Counted from the first letter of the stretch, positions 25,415 to 38,598 are shown. The stretch is DNA of 64,000 nt from Myrica gale (GCA_963930655.1 OZ005610.1:26560501-26624500); one strand, 5' to 3'. The notes: generated from the letters alone by a model not told the origin. Translations and numbers: made by a program.

Positions 25415-25495
25415 TCGGACGACAATATCAAGCAATTATCATGTACCATTACTGTTAACTATACTGATTCATGATTGCTTGATATTCTCGTCCGA
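25415..25495 (+). ncRNA. Candidate miRNA precursor hairpin
   Basis: Two arms, 25415-25437 and about 25473-25495, pair over 21-22 nt: eight paired bases (TCGGACGA), one C-C mismatch, then thirteen perfect pairs (AATATCAAGCAAT). The loop is about 35-40 nt. Stem length, the single mismatch and the loop size fit a plant pri-miRNA fold-back. The 3' arm would give a 21-mer starting with U at 25475. I do not recognise it as any conserved miRNA family I remember. The strand is a guess, as both strands fold. Confidence 0.4.
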
Positions 25496-26142
25496 TGCCG
25501 ATGGCCGAGAGGTCCCCCCGACGGGAGAAATCAACCTGCTTGGGCATGCCTTATGAGTAAGTATACTCATTGGTATGCCAACTATAAACCCACTCTTTAA
25601 CTCTCAAAACATATTATTATTAGTAGGCGTATTGAAGGAAGATTACTATACGTGATAAAAGAGAATTGTAGAAAGTGTAGCAGTTTACGAAAGGTGTATA
25701 TAGATGCTGATCAAAAGCTAGCTTGTGGGTCAACCCAATACGAGGCTTTAATTAAGAAAAGGCCAAAAACCATTGGTTCGTTGTGTTTGAGAATTGAAGA
25801 GGTCAAAATTCTTCTCATGATTGCAGCCAACGAACAGAATAGAATTAGTTTATAAGAATGATTTGAGGTAAAGGCGCCGGCCGGCGTGTGATCTGATTAC
25901 ATGATCAGTAGTTGCCGCAAACAGAGGAATGAAATCAGAAGCGACGACAAAGTATACAGCTCGAAGAATCAGATATATATGTTCTAGCGAGGCACGTAGG
26001 GCGACTCACGTTAGTGTTTATGTGAAAGAATCGAGGTGATGCTAAAAAAATATGAAAGGTAAAAGCAAGCCGGGGCAGGCACAGACTAGTGAATGAAAGC
26101 GGCGAACTCGCAACGAAAAATCAAAGAAGACGGAAAGAAAGA

Positions 26143-26394
26143 CGAACCTGCAGCCAATTCTCGAGGGTTGAGAAAATGGAGCTCTACAAATCATGGGTAA
26201 GGAGAACTCGGAGCGAGAGAGTTGGAGATTCGATCGGGAAAGTGGAGAATCAGAAGTACCCATGAAACTCGCCTGCTATATCGGAAACAGTCCAGTATTT
26301 ATGGTGCTTTTGAAAATCCTAATCAAATGAGTTCATGCATGTTAAGGGCAAAACCATGTCATGATCAGCTTGCTCCTCAGCCTCTATATATATA
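26143..26394 (-). promoter_or_regulatory. Possible distal promoter and 5' leader exon of PILS
   Basis: Read leftward, a TATA-like run CTATATATATAG lies at 26383-26394. About 110 bp further on is a CT-rich leader-like stretch ending in GGCTGCAG before a usable donor GTTCGT (about 26150). The next gene on this strand is PILS, starting 2 kb downstream, so this could be a non-coding first exon joined to an acceptor near the PILS ATG. This is inferred from position and signals only. Confidence 0.25.
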
Positions 26395-27389
26395 GCCACT
26401 ACAACTGTATATCTGTTTGGCTGTTGTCAAAAGAAGAAAATAAAGGAAAAGCAAAATAGACAGAAAATTCAAGCCGCAGACAATAATGCAGAAAGAAATG
26501 TTACCAACTAATTAATTACAGGGTGTTGGGATAAAAGGGTAATCACATTGCTGGCGCTGCCAAGGGTTCCCAACTAATTAACGACGGCTTGATTTTTGAA
26601 ACATACTTAGGAAAGCCTATTAGCTGGATCACACCTACACCATCTGAAACAAGATATATAGTTAATTAATAGTACGCTTAATTGGCCTAGCTATTATGTG
26701 AGTTGGCTGCGCTGGCTGATGTTAATGATGAGGCACGCGCAAATTAACTCAAAGCCAATCAATTTATATCACAACTTGACGTCGCATCCTTATCCTTCTC
26801 ATGTGGTTAAAGCTGAATGCTCACCATCGACTTATCCATTCCATCCATCCTATATAATTAATTTGCCACTCAAATTAATATAAGGTATTTATGATATTAT
26901 TGTTCATGAAAATATCAGAGATTTAAATTTAAATATGACTTCTCATCTTAATCTTATAGAGCTTCAAATTTTCTTAATTATGTTTGAATTCAAAACATTT
27001 CCAAGAGTTTGCAAACACTACCATAGAGACTTTGTACTCATGTGGACTCATAATAATCATATAAACTCCGGCTGCACGGAATAGACATGTACGTCCAGAT
27101 ATGCAGGTATTCAAATACAACTTGGAATCTGATTGTCCAAGCTGGGAAGAGTCCCGTAGCAATGAAAATCTGCTGAGTCGTGTTTAGCCAGAACTCATCC
27201 TCTGAATTTTTCCAACACTGATCTGTAAATGACAGCATATCAAACTCCGTACTTTAAAGTGTGTATACATCGTCAGATGAACAAAAGGTAAGGGACAGAT
27301 CCCAAATTGAAGACTACCATGCAAATAAAATATAATTTTCTACATGTGGGGATCTGACGGCATGTTTTGAACATGTTGTAGCGGTGAAG

Positions 27390-27406
27390 CCCCCCCCCCC
27401 CCCCCC
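27390..27406 (+). repeat. Poly-C tract (17 C)
   Basis: An uninterrupted run of 17 C occurs in otherwise AT-rich spacer, followed 35-60 bases later by an AT microsatellite. No gene context. Confidence 0.9.
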
Positions 27407-29829
27407 ACATGCGGTTTTTTTGGAGTATTGTTCATGATTAATGTACATATATATATATATATAACACCCACGAGACACCGACTGCAATTCTCCAACAAAC
27501 GTGCCTATGTATACGCTGATGTCACACCCAGCGTCGGCTGAGCCTTCTGTGATCTTTTTCTATATCCGCTGTCTCCTCCTTCAGATCCTAGAGGCTCCCG
27601 TGGCCGTGATAATCTGTATTGCCGCTCTTCCCATACAACCAAATCTACAGTACTGTTCCTTTCTGTAGTCGCACATTTACTGCTAGCTAATTACGTGCCT
27701 AGATACCAATCAGCTTATAATGCCGGCACCAAGAACTAAATTATGTTAGTTTTCATCGAAGGGGTTACTTTTAGTGGATGATCCGTCATAATAATGACTC
27801 CAGCATCCAGTTCAAAGATGTAATGAGATGTTATAAGCCATTTAGGAAAATCTAAGGCAAGCAAAATATTGTGAGAAGACGTGGGCGCAATTTGTCTGCA
27901 ATAATGTAGTTAATAGTGGTGGTGGTGGGTTCCATAATGTCAATTACTGGTGTTATGAGTTATCACGGAAGTGGTGACCCTTTGGGGCTGCAGTACGACA
28001 ACCACAATTCTTGGACCAATACGGCCAATTAATTTCTAGGCCGGTGGTTCGTGCATGCACCTTGCGAGCCATCAATCTCATTACCACTGTTGCTGGTCTA
28101 CATGCGTACTACTGGTGGGTAACAGCCGAATATTCCTCGATCGCGTTCCGGAAATGCAGGACATAATATTCGTGTTGTAAATATATATATAAGAATACAG
28201 GTTGGTGGTCGTAAGCAGTTTTGGTTCCCACATCCATGTGCTTCGAACAAAGAGGTGGGAATTACTAATTTCTGATCAAGTGGAAAACGACAAGTGCTAA
28301 TTATTAATGAGGTGTTCAAAGTTGGCTGCAGGCTGCTATTATTAATTTGTTCAAATAATTGGAACGTATAGTACCCACCAACACACAATATAATATTGTC
28401 CAGAAACAGATCTATCGATCGAGCTGATGGTTCGAGTGCTTGCATGCATGGCGATGGGGTACTACTACTGGCCTTGCATATTTGTAATTTTTATACGGTT
28501 TTACTTTTAATGTTTTCTAATGCCAAACGTACGTGGAGGATTCTCTGAGTTCGTAGTGCTCATTCTTGTTTCTTCTTCCGTGTCGTGCAATTCTTAAACC
28601 ATAATCAATTAATCGTCCAAAACCCTTCATTTATGAGATTTCGATCACTTCAATAATGTGAAGTCCCGCTTGCGTCGACCATCGGTCGCAGCCCTTAATT
28701 AAATTTGTCTTTTATAGAAGCTTTTCAATTTATTAATTCTTGTTTGATGAAAGAATAACAATAAAATATATATATATATTAGGCGTGCAACGTTAACAAA
28801 AAAGCTCTCATTGTTGTCCACCGCTATTTTGTGAAAGTAAGCCGTGCAACGTTAACGGACTCTGTAGTCTGTAGACTCTGTACTCTGTTTCTCCGGGCGC
28901 TAAGTAATAAGTAATTTTGCTGTTGTAACTTGATTGATCTTGGGCCCGTGTAATAGGTCCTTTTAGCTCATTTGGAGCCTTGCTCCCTTTCTACTTTTTT
29001 GGATCAATACAACTTCTAACCATACGTTGCCAAGGCATCAGGCATGATACGCAAGCCTCCATTGCCGTCCATCATTCTTCATTGAGGGATCTTTGGTGAC
29101 AGTATGTGTTAGTTTTTGACTGGAGGTGAAATTTTGTGTAAAATTAAAAATTAAAGTATTTTTTTTAGATAAATTTTATTTTGAGCAGAATGTTCAGGTT
29201 ATGATTGTGTGGAAGGTTCCCCCTTCGAAAAGCTGCAGCTCTACTTAACATATGGCTTTCAGCATGCCTAACGAAAGGCTACTCCAAAGGTGTGTCCTAT
29301 GCAAAAGTATTAGCTGACTATCGGCTGGCACCGATCCAAAATAATACAAAGCATACAGAGCCGAACTATTTCTTAGCGGCATAAAGCAGGTTCAGTTCCT
29401 GGTTCTCGGCCCTGATAAGAAATCAATGCTTGTTATTTTCACATAGACCCACGCCATTGGTCCTATGGCCTCCTCCCCTCTACAGTTGAGCTATGTAGTG
29501 AAATTTTATCCTTCCAGTCCATCTATAACTGCTGAACAGAACCTCTTTTCTACCTATACTGAACCAGATGAATGCCCATTGTCAACTTGTCCTCCTATTC
29601 CCTCTCCCTTCTAAAAAGAGAAGGAGAAGAAGAAGTTTTTCATGGCCGGTCCCGGGCAGAGAGGTTCCAGAGTGGTTTCTAGGTGCTGGTATAGTCTTCC
29701 AAAATCATATGCCGAACTCATCACCTAAATAAAGAATTAAGAAAGGATTGTCATCTTTAAAACATTACTTTGCAGTGCTATGACAAGTAATCAGTGATAA
29801 CTCATATTGCAATATCAACAAATATTCTG

Positions 29830-32120
29830 TTATATAGAAGCTTCAATTTCATCTGTATTCACTGCAGTGCCATTAGGGGCATCATCTGCTCGAAGCTGTG
29901 CAGAAACATCATCTATGGCAGAATTCAACTGGGCAATCTTCTCAGTTAATATTTGGCGGGTCCTCTGTAGTCATAAATCACATAATGACAACTAAACAAT
30001 ATCAGTCAGAGATAAAGGACCATGACAATACAGGATCACTTTGAAACACAACCAACCATGAGGAGTCCTTTCTATAATTATAGACTTTATTTTAAAACAC
30101 CAAACACTAACACAAGGGCTCACACAATGAAAAAAAGTCAAGTAGTCAAAAAAGCAGCTCACTGATAAGAAAGAGGAAAAAGAACCAACAAGGGTTCTCA
30201 CCTCCAAAGCTTTCTCCTCATCATATATGAATTTTGGCAACTTCCTCATCAAATCTTTTCTGTCAGCTCCAGCCAGTGCCTTGCTTATCTGCAAAAAGTC
30301 AAAATTATCATATATTAGATGGTGTATTTTCTTTAATATAGAAGGAAGCACGGGGAGACGGGAGGGGAGGTTGTTTCAGTTTCACAACATCTTAGCTCTT
30401 GCTTCTGTTGAGCAGTATCAGTATCCAGACCATATCAACGACCCAAAAGTGAACTGCTGGCAAAGGACCCAGCTGATGCATCAAATAGCTGCTCAATTGA
30501 ACCGAACAACTATACACATTTAACTATATCGCAAAACCAAATTCTGAATGAAATACATATCCCCAAAGCCTCAAAACTTCATATTGTGAGAAAACAAATA
30601 TCTCCACCAATCCACTTAATTAATAACCACACAGACCAACAACACCAAGCCAGTCAGGTACTCTAATAGATATCCAAAGCTAGATATTCCAACAATACCT
30701 GAGGCGCATATATGCAACCTAATGCTCCAACAACTATGCTTCCCAGGACAAAGCCACCAACAAAGATACTTGCACTACTTGGTCTTCCACCATCTGCACT
30801 GTACTTGCACAAAAATCTCAAGTGATCACTGTTCAGGAAAAAGATATCCTTATAACAGTAACTATCTTTCTAAGTGGAAACTACAGAAACCTCCATAGGA
30901 AGTGAAACGGTACTAACTTCTAATTTTTCCAGTGTTTAGCTGAGATTTGTTTCGGTACTGTTCCCCCACATTCCCCCCCCCCCCCCAAAAAAAGAACTTT
31001 ATGTACAAAGGAGTTCCAACACAAGAAAATTAGGCAATTCATGCTATATGGCATAACAAGAAGCCTAAAGGTCTACAGAAGTACGGCAATAGATGGTACC
31101 AAACAAGGGAAAGTAAAAGCTTAACCCCATGTGTTCATCAATCATCAACTGTTGTAATGCTTTTAAAAGGGAATTTGAAGCCAACTGAATGTGAGAGTAG
31201 AACTGTGAGTGTACAGATGCACAGTGCTTTGAGGACTAAAAATAAGTGATACGATGCAGCAGGAACTAAAAAAACAAAAATTGACCAGGTGGCTACTTTT
31301 ATGCGCTATAGCCACATAAACATGTAATAATGTCTTTAAACGTACACATACAAATGTCTTTATACTAATCAAGCAAACCTTCCAACACAATTGCATACGT
31401 ACCCAGCTCGAACTGTAAAAGTCCTTTTGCACGTAGTAAGTTGTAATTTACCCCGAGATGAATCACTGGAGCTGAAGTGCAAAAGACATGGATCAGTTGG
31501 CTTCAAAGAACCTGGTTTCAAAAGATTTGGGATCATTAGACAGGCAGAAATCTTTGTGAATAAAATTATCAAACTTGTAATAGTCAGAGCATCTATAAGC
31601 ATGCCAACAGCCAAAAGAGGTATTACTGGAAGGAGTATTAAACTTTACACAAAGATCAGGAAGAAAAAGTTACAAAATTGAGCGATATACTACAAATGCA
31701 TTACTTAAATCAGAGTATGTGAGACACTGTGCACTTGTAGACAAGGTTAACAGGGTTGTGGCTGTAATACGAATACAAGATTAGCAATCAACAAATACGC
31801 TATTCGCATTAAGAGAATAGGTAAGAGCTTGTATAGCATAATTACTCGCCCAAGTTAAACATGAGAGCTAGAAAGAACTGGAAAAAACAACCCCAAATCC
31901 ACAATAAATTAGAATTTACTCATGTCACAACGCTTAACAGAGATCTGTGACTTAGAGTAAGAAGCTCAGAGGTACACCGGAGGTATAAGTTTGGCATGTT
32001 GTCTAAAACCGCATAAATCAGCTATATAAGTAGAGAGAGCACGAGGGATTAAAAGTTACCGGATAAGCAGTGGGCCTTTGGATTTTGGATTGCAGAGAAG
32101 GATCTGGGCAGAGCGGTCAT
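29830..32120 (-). CDS. Small plastid-targeted membrane protein (At1g42960-like)
   Basis: Five exons join in phase to 173 codons: 32060-32120, 31403-31511, 30699-30828, 30202-30288, 29830-29964. The N-terminal region, starting [10 protein letters not shown], is Ser/Thr/basic-rich without acidic clusters and ends near TFTVRAG, as in a chloroplast transit peptide. A glycine-rich hydrophobic segment follows ([18 protein letters not shown]). Then comes a conserved basic/acidic stretch ([29 protein letters not shown]) and a C-terminal coiled-coil-like region ([18 protein letters not shown]). I recall similar Arabidopsis proteins (At1g42960 type) reported from the plastid inner envelope, function unknown. 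Exon 1 and the exon 2 acceptor are the least certain. They were chosen because they keep phase and give a credible transit peptide. The last three exons are firm. Confidence 0.75.
30973..30986 (+). repeat. Poly-C tract (14 C) in an intron of the plastid protein gene
   Basis: A run of 14 C followed by 7 A occurs within the intron between exons 2 and 3 of the gene at 29830-32120. It lies outside the splice signals. Confidence 0.9.
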
Positions 32121-32429
32121 CCCGTCTGGATTTTTCAGGTTGCGTCGTAGCGAGAAGACTGCTAATAGAGAAAACAGAACTCTATCTTGGCTCTGTTCTC
32201 GATGCTATCGAATTCTTCGTTAGTGGCCGATACTTGAGGAAAGACACGTATCCATCGATAAAGTACTGTTTGAAAACGTGGAAATAAGGAAAAACGAAAA
32301 TAGAAAGATTTGGGTCAATACATAAAATTAATAAAGAAAAAATAAAGAAGCAGAAAGAAAATAGTGGACCTCAAATCTAGGCTAAGGTACAGATCGTGCT
32401 GAGATAGGATGGCCTATTCTCGCCTTCAA

Positions 32430-32573
32430 AGGTTGTCTTTGCGTTGAAAAGTTGTGAAAAAGTAGAGAGGAAGTCAATTTTTTATATTTTTTATAAAAGA
32501 GATTATATTGTAATATTTTATTTTAAGTTGGTGATAAATATTGTGATACTTTTTTGTGCAAACACGCCCTTTA
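32430..32573. repeat. MITE-like repeat, family B
   Basis: It contains GTGAAAAAGTAGAGAG, then tttttatattttttata and attatattgtaatatttta, matching the reverse complement of 51197-51392 in the same order. The ends (gtctttgcgtt, gcaaacacgccc) are weakly inverted. Confidence 0.45.
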
Positions 32574-34487
32574 GTTCTCTTGGCCCAATATGCATTTTTT
32601 TCCTTTTTTTTTTTATAAGGTAAGATATTAAATCGTGGAGCCCAATGAGATGTGAGTATAATATGGAGTCTCTTCCTCCATCGGGATATTAAAAAAAAAC
32701 GTTGGTATTAAAGTTTATATTCCAACAATCAATGTTTCTATATTTTAAAAGGGCTAATGGATACTATTGAAACTTTATAATTATTTTGACACTCAAGATT
32801 TTAAATTTAATTAAAATAATTACAAAATAATCTATCTCTCCACATCAAATTATTCTTTTTTATTATAATATTCATTCAAACATTATATCTCTTCAATTTT
32901 TTTTAATCAAATCTCATTAACTATATTCTCATTTTTACCAAATCTCATAGCTCATAATATTAACACTCAAAACACCAAAAAGTATAAATATGAAATTCGA
33001 TCTGTATAGCATTTATTTCTTATTCATTTTCTTCTGACAAGTGCACTTTGGATTCGGGCATAATTTACCTTGCACAGCACAGCACATCAAGTCTAGTTAT
33101 TTAGCTATGTCATCTTCCCTCTCTATCCATGGACTCGGGTGAGTAGTTGAACGAAAGAGACATGTGACACTCGTTACAGCAGTAAACCACACTAGAAATT
33201 AAGAAAATAACATAGGATTGCAAAAAGGTCTTGGGAGAATTTTCTCATCGTGTTAATTTATTCCATCTCATATGGTCCGATTGCAGCATCATCAGCGTAT
33301 ACCAGTCCACCAGTCATCCCCCCGCCAGGCATTACGAACCGGCCCCGCCTTCACGATGTCTTCAAGTCCCTTCAAGATTTGAGCCTCAGTCGATCCTTCC
33401 AAACGAAGGCAATAGTCAAACCTTTCTGTAGGATAAACAAAGGCGAAGTACATTAACCTAATGCACATAATTCATGTTAGAAATAAAAAAAAAATTATAC
33501 TTGATAAGTGAGACATCCATTAGGGAATACTCAAATGAATTAATTGTGTTAACTCACTTATATTTCAAAATATTACATGAAGGATTTATTTATAACCCAA
33601 AAGTCTCACAGACTACACAATTCTTAATTCTCAACAATTCAAGATCATAACCAAAGGGTCAATGGAAGACCACATAACAGGAATTAAACTTCCAGTAATG
33701 GTCAGTGGGCAAAACGTGGCAACAATTTTGTTTGGTTGGTGGGAGGGTTTAATAGATGAATGTCATCAAGCGCAGATCAAAGATTAGGTTTGCCATTGCT
33801 GGAAATGTTAATAGATGAATGTCATTGACTGCAGATCCAACATTAGTTGGCCCTCAGCCTCAATGGCATCATAGTTTCAAAGAACCACACTGTTAGGAGC
33901 AAAAAGACTCCTTTACACATATCAATATCTTCTGTATATAGTATAGGGCATCAGGAAGGAGCAAGTACAGAACAGATGTTACCTATTGCCCAAAATAGTT
34001 TTAGGAGGAGAAGATACACTGTTCATTGTCAAAAACTTAATCTTGAATTTATCATTTGCCACATCTAATGCGTACCAACCCAATTGACAGACCAATTACA
34101 ATCAGTCGTCCTTCATCCATTAGTTTCATTAGAGGAACGGGAAACAGGCAACTTATTTTATGGATTTGTTGCTAAACTTTATCTATTAAAAAACAAAAAC
34201 ATCACAAGGAACCACTGAAACCATCAAAACAAACACATTAGATGGAGTTACTGAAAACAACCATGGAAAGTGGAAGTCCAAGTAAGCAAAATGAATTCCA
34301 CCAAAAAAACGAAAAAAGATATTCCCCAAAATCTTTGATCATCAACGAATCATGAGAAGGGGAGAAAGAGTAAAAAGAACAATAAAACTTATAAATGAAA
34401 ACAGATAGGGCAAATAAAATGCCCGAAAGAGCTAGAAAACTTATCAATTACATTTTATTAACATGTGTGAAAAAGTGTAGATAATGA

Positions 34488-34637
34488 ATTGATATAAGAT
34501 TTTTTTTATATTTAGTAAAAAATTGAGTTTTATTGAAGTTTGTAAAAAAATATTAGTCTTATTTTAATCTCGTATAAAAAAAATCTTATCAATTTACTTG
34601 ACTTATACTTTTTTTATAAACTTCAATAAAACTCATT
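34488..34637. repeat. Interleaved double inverted repeat
   Basis: Arm A (about 34488-34510, attgatataagattttttt) is complementary to 34573-34595. Arm B (about 34519-34549, ttgagttttattgaagttt) is complementary to 34605-34637. The order A-B-A'-B' means that the two stems interleave rather than nest, unlike a simple foldback MITE. Confidence 0.6.
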
Positions 34638-36521
34638 TCTTGTGGCACATATGAGGTGCACTTGGCATGATGCATTGGAGCGAGGATTTGAGCCGTAAAT
34701 TTTTGGTCTTTTGATTGGACAGTCAGATCTTGATTGTTTCAGCTTCGGTAAAGATCCAACGGCTGATTTGATTTGTAGTTTAAATCAATATGATAAGCTT
34801 ATTTAATCATGGGTAATTACACGTGTTCAAGATTTAATGAATCGTGGAGCACTGTTGTTAGTAGTTTGGATTTCAAATAACTCCGTTTTAAATGTAAATT
34901 GTTTTTATCTTATTTCATTAATTCAAAATCCATCAAGAGATTTGGGTTCTTCTTCCTTAGTTATGAGACACAGTTGAACTAGTGATCTCTAAAATTTGGA
35001 TTCCTAGAATTCAAGCTCCACTTTATCTTAAACAAATTTAAATTTACCCTGCGCATAAACTAATGGGGGCAAATATCCTTCAAGGAAAACAACTCGTGCC
35101 TTGGGAGCAATTTGTGTCATTCTTCGCTTTATTTTTATCTTACAAATATTGCAAATATAAGGCACACAAAGGGTGTTGGTGGGGATTCGTTGGTGCTGCA
35201 TTTTGCAATTTTGGTATAGTAAACAGAAGTTTCAGGAAGTTAATCTGTAGAACGGATATTAATAGAGAGCAGGGGAGGGAGAGAGAGATGAGGAAGTAGG
35301 AGCCTATTCGAAGGCACGACGATGCTGAGGAGGGGAAGGAGGAGAATAAGTTTAGAGTGCGGCAATTGTGTATTGGGGTTGAAGACGATGTCGAAACGAA
35401 ATGGCTGTCCATGCAAGATCCACATAGCCTTGGTGGAACAAGGTGGAGACAAGACAGAAAAGACTTGGCGGAAGTGAATGCTTTTCATCAGATTTTAATA
35501 AATTTTCACTAATTTCATTAACTTTTTATAAATTCAAATAATTTTTAACACACTTCTCATAAATCTAAAGAGAATCTACATTACTTTCAGAAAAACATAA
35601 ACACAAAAAACTGTTTTAAGATCTAAACCAAACATACCCGAAGTCTCCAGGAACTCTCCAAGATGCCTTGTCTCCTTTCTCTTCTACCTTGTTGCAAACT
35701 CTCCTTTCTCTTCTACCTTCTTGCAAAGGGTCCCGTAACAAGTTCACACGATAAATTATATAGAACGGGATTCTTCTTTCTTTTCTTTATTCTGAATGGC
35801 TTGCCTACGATCTTGATTGTTTGAGTTCATTTGTTTCGAGAAGGGAAAACGACTTATGTCTAGTTTCGAGATCAGAGATGTCTTCTATTGAAGCCTTTTA
35901 CGTCCATATACGTACCTTTAACCTTTCAGCTGCAGTATCTAAGAATACATTCCTATTTAATTTAATGTGTGCAAAAGGGTGGACCAGATCCATGGTAATG
36001 GTATATAATATTTTGGGTTAATGACCAAAATAGTCCTTGAATTTTATGCCCTTTATCAATTTGGTCCCTGAGTTTCCAATTTGGTCACACAAGTCCTTAG
36101 GTTATTTTCATTTATCGATTTGGTCCTTCCGTCCAATTCCGTCTCCTCCGTGCACAATCAGCTAACGGTGTGCTACATCACCACCAATAACATTCCGACA
36201 CGTGTATTTTTTTAAAAAAAAAATCACGTCCACATGACATTTCGTAAAAAAAAAAAACCGAACGGGGGAGACCCCCATTCGCGCGGCGAGATCTGGGCTC
36301 CCTCGCGGTGGTGGGGCGAGTAGGGCTCCCTCGCGCGGTGGGGGGCCGGGGTGGAAAACTTTGGCATGGTTAGGATTAGGGGTGAATAGCGGACTAGTCG
36401 GAAGCGGAATTCGACATTCCGACATCCGGTCCGCTAACTAGCGGATGGCCAAAAAAGAGTCCGCTTCCGCTTCCGACTCTTAGCGGACTTAGCGGAAGCG
36501 GATAGCGGAATTCCGCTAAGT

Positions 36522-36857
36522 CCGCTAAGATGTAATTCACAAAATAAGATCCTAAAACATGTAATTGACAAACAAATGTAAAAACATGCAATTCACAAAA
36601 TCTCATACACAATTCTTTTTCTCCCATTCTTCACTAGCTTCCTTCTGCTGTTTGTCTAGGCCTCTGTCTCAACCCAAAGTCTAACCTCTCCGCTAAGATG
36701 TAATTCACAAAATAAGATCCTAAAACATGTAATTGACAAACAAATGTAAAAACATGCAATTCACAAAATCCCATACACAATTCTTTTTCTCCCATTCTTC
36801 ACTAGCTTCCTTCTGCTGTTTGTCTAGGCCTCTGTCTCAACCCAAAGTCTAACCTCT
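36522..36857 (+). repeat. Tandem duplication of a 168-bp unit
   Basis: Copies 36522-36689 and 36690-36857 are almost identical (I see one C/T difference in CAAAATcTCATAC). Both start CCGCTAAGATGTAATTCAC and end AGTCTAACCTCT. The repeat lies within the 36377-38590 element and looks recent. Confidence 0.9.
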
Positions 36858-37288
36858 AGACACATAACAAATAACCGTAACCCACTGCTAAGCACTAAGT
36901 GTTCACCACGACATAGATTGTTCATATCAACATTTCCAGCAAGCAATAAGTACAGTCCAGCTCAATTTATCCAACACAATCAGCTACATTTAAAAACACA
37001 CGACGTGAGGGCTTAGCGTACTTTCCAATATCATATCTTAAGAAGTGCAGCTTATTATGCCAGTCTCTTATGACTATGTGGCTGATTAACCCACCCAAAT
37101 ATTGGCATACATAGATAATCAGATAGTCTGAAACTTGTGCAGAAATAGAGGTTTTACGATGCCATATGTATCTTAGAACATTTTTGTTTCATTTATAGGG
37201 TCCATCCCTAAGAAATATTCAGAGGCTGCATTAATTGCTTACAAGCCGTATCAAACACAAAGTTGGGAATCACTTCACATGGCAACTA

Positions 37289-37393
<105 letters not shown>

Positions 37394-38344
37394 TCAGGCC
37401 ACAGTAAGATAGAACGATCATACTACCAATTAAGAAACATTAACACATCAATGCAGAAACGTTAATGCACATACTGTAATGGGTTATGCACTGTCTCGTG
37501 TATTATTAACACATCAATGCAGAAACGTTGGCTTCTCTATCCTTATCTAACTGTCAAAAGAATACTCTAAATCATAATAGACACAGAATTCAAAAGAGAA
37601 ATGACTTTTCAATCATAATAGACACATAATTCCTCCAGCCTGATTCAAGTAGAAATATGAATAGATTCACATGGACATTACAGCAACCCAGAAACTTAAA
37701 AATTGGAGACTTGATAAACTTCCATACTGTAATTTTTTTAATTGTCAATTCAGATAGTTGCCTTAAGAGTAATGGAAAATATTTCACATGAATCTGTATA
37801 ACCTACCAATGAAAGCCAGAACAAACCATATGAATCTTGCTAGCTGTTGAAGGGTCTAATTTCTCCAGTCAACCGACTTTCCTCGAGTACTAACCTATGA
37901 AATCCTATGAAATCCTGAACATTAACTATGAAATCCTACTAACATAAGACAGTAAGCATGAGCTGATATCTGACAGTAAGACTGCAAAATTCGCCTTCTT
38001 TTTTATAAATAATTCCTACTAAACAACTAGAAATCCTACTAACATAAGATAGTAAGCATGAGTTGTTACCTATGAAATCCTGCCGATGAATAAGGAGGAC
38101 CAACTAGATCTGTCCTCAACCCTAGAAATGAAGTTAATGTTTCATGAGAAATGAAGTTAATGCACAAGTCAGTTACTTAGTTTCAAGAGAGAGAGCTCTT
38201 ACAGAGAGAGCAAGGCCGTCGTTCGGAGGAAGAGAGAAGCTGCCGTTTTCGCAGTTGGAGGAAGAGAGGAGGGTTCGCGAATTGCAGGGAGGATAGGGTT
38301 TTTACCGTGGCCACAATATTTTTTCTTTTTTTTTTTTAACTATT

Positions 38345-38383
38345 AAACGACGTCGTTCTATTTAAAATAGAACGACGTCGTTT
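38345..38383. repeat. 39-bp perfect palindrome with two AACGACGTCGTT cores
   Basis: Arms of 19 bp (38345-38363 and 38365-38383) are perfectly complementary around a single central base. Each arm holds the self-complementary AACGACGTCGTT. It is near the right end of the 2.2-kb hAT-like element. Confidence 0.9.
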
Positions 38384-38598
38384 TGATATTCAATTAATTA
38401 AAAATAAAAAAACCGGAACCGGTTTTTCCGCTAAACCGGCGGAAAACTCCGCTTCCGGTTCCGGTTCTGGGAAAACTCTAAATGGACCACCGGTTCCGGT
38501 TCCTGGAAGGGCCGGACCTCCTCTTCCCGGAACCGGTGACGGAACCGAAACCGGAGTTCCGTTGGAGGTCGGACCGGATTTACACCCCTAGTTAGGAT

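Larger units (their letters stand above)
24126..29829. other. Long AT-rich spacer between PILS and the plastid protein gene
   Basis: No protein-coding gene is recognised in these 5.7 kb. It holds a miRNA-like hairpin (25415-25495), a possible PILS leader exon and TATA box (26143-26394), a 17-base poly-C tract, and AT microsatellites near 27447-27463 and 28770. The small open frames in it have no recognisable domain. Confidence 0.6.
32121..36368. other. Repeat-rich spacer
   Basis: No gene is recognised in these 4.2 kb. The first part should contain the promoter of the plastid protein gene. A family B repeat lies at 32430-32573 and a foldback at 34488-34637. At 33743-33845 the phrase TTAATAGATGAATGTCAT is repeated about 70 bp apart. 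At 35470-35635 there is half of a MITE-like sequence ending ACCAAACATACC. At 36010-36250 there is the common plant repeat phrase tcaatttggtccctgagt. Confidence 0.5.

Noticed and set aside
27890..28450. Possible gene in the spacer (115-codon minus-strand frame)
   Set aside because: No domain, no splice-consistent extension and no family I recognise. It is treated as spacer.
31369..31614. Long N-terminal reading starting [15 protein letters not shown] for the plastid protein gene
   Set aside because: It would place a hydrophobic segment at the N-terminus. The acceptor at 31512-31514 joined to the exon at 32060-32120 keeps phase and gives a proper transit peptide.
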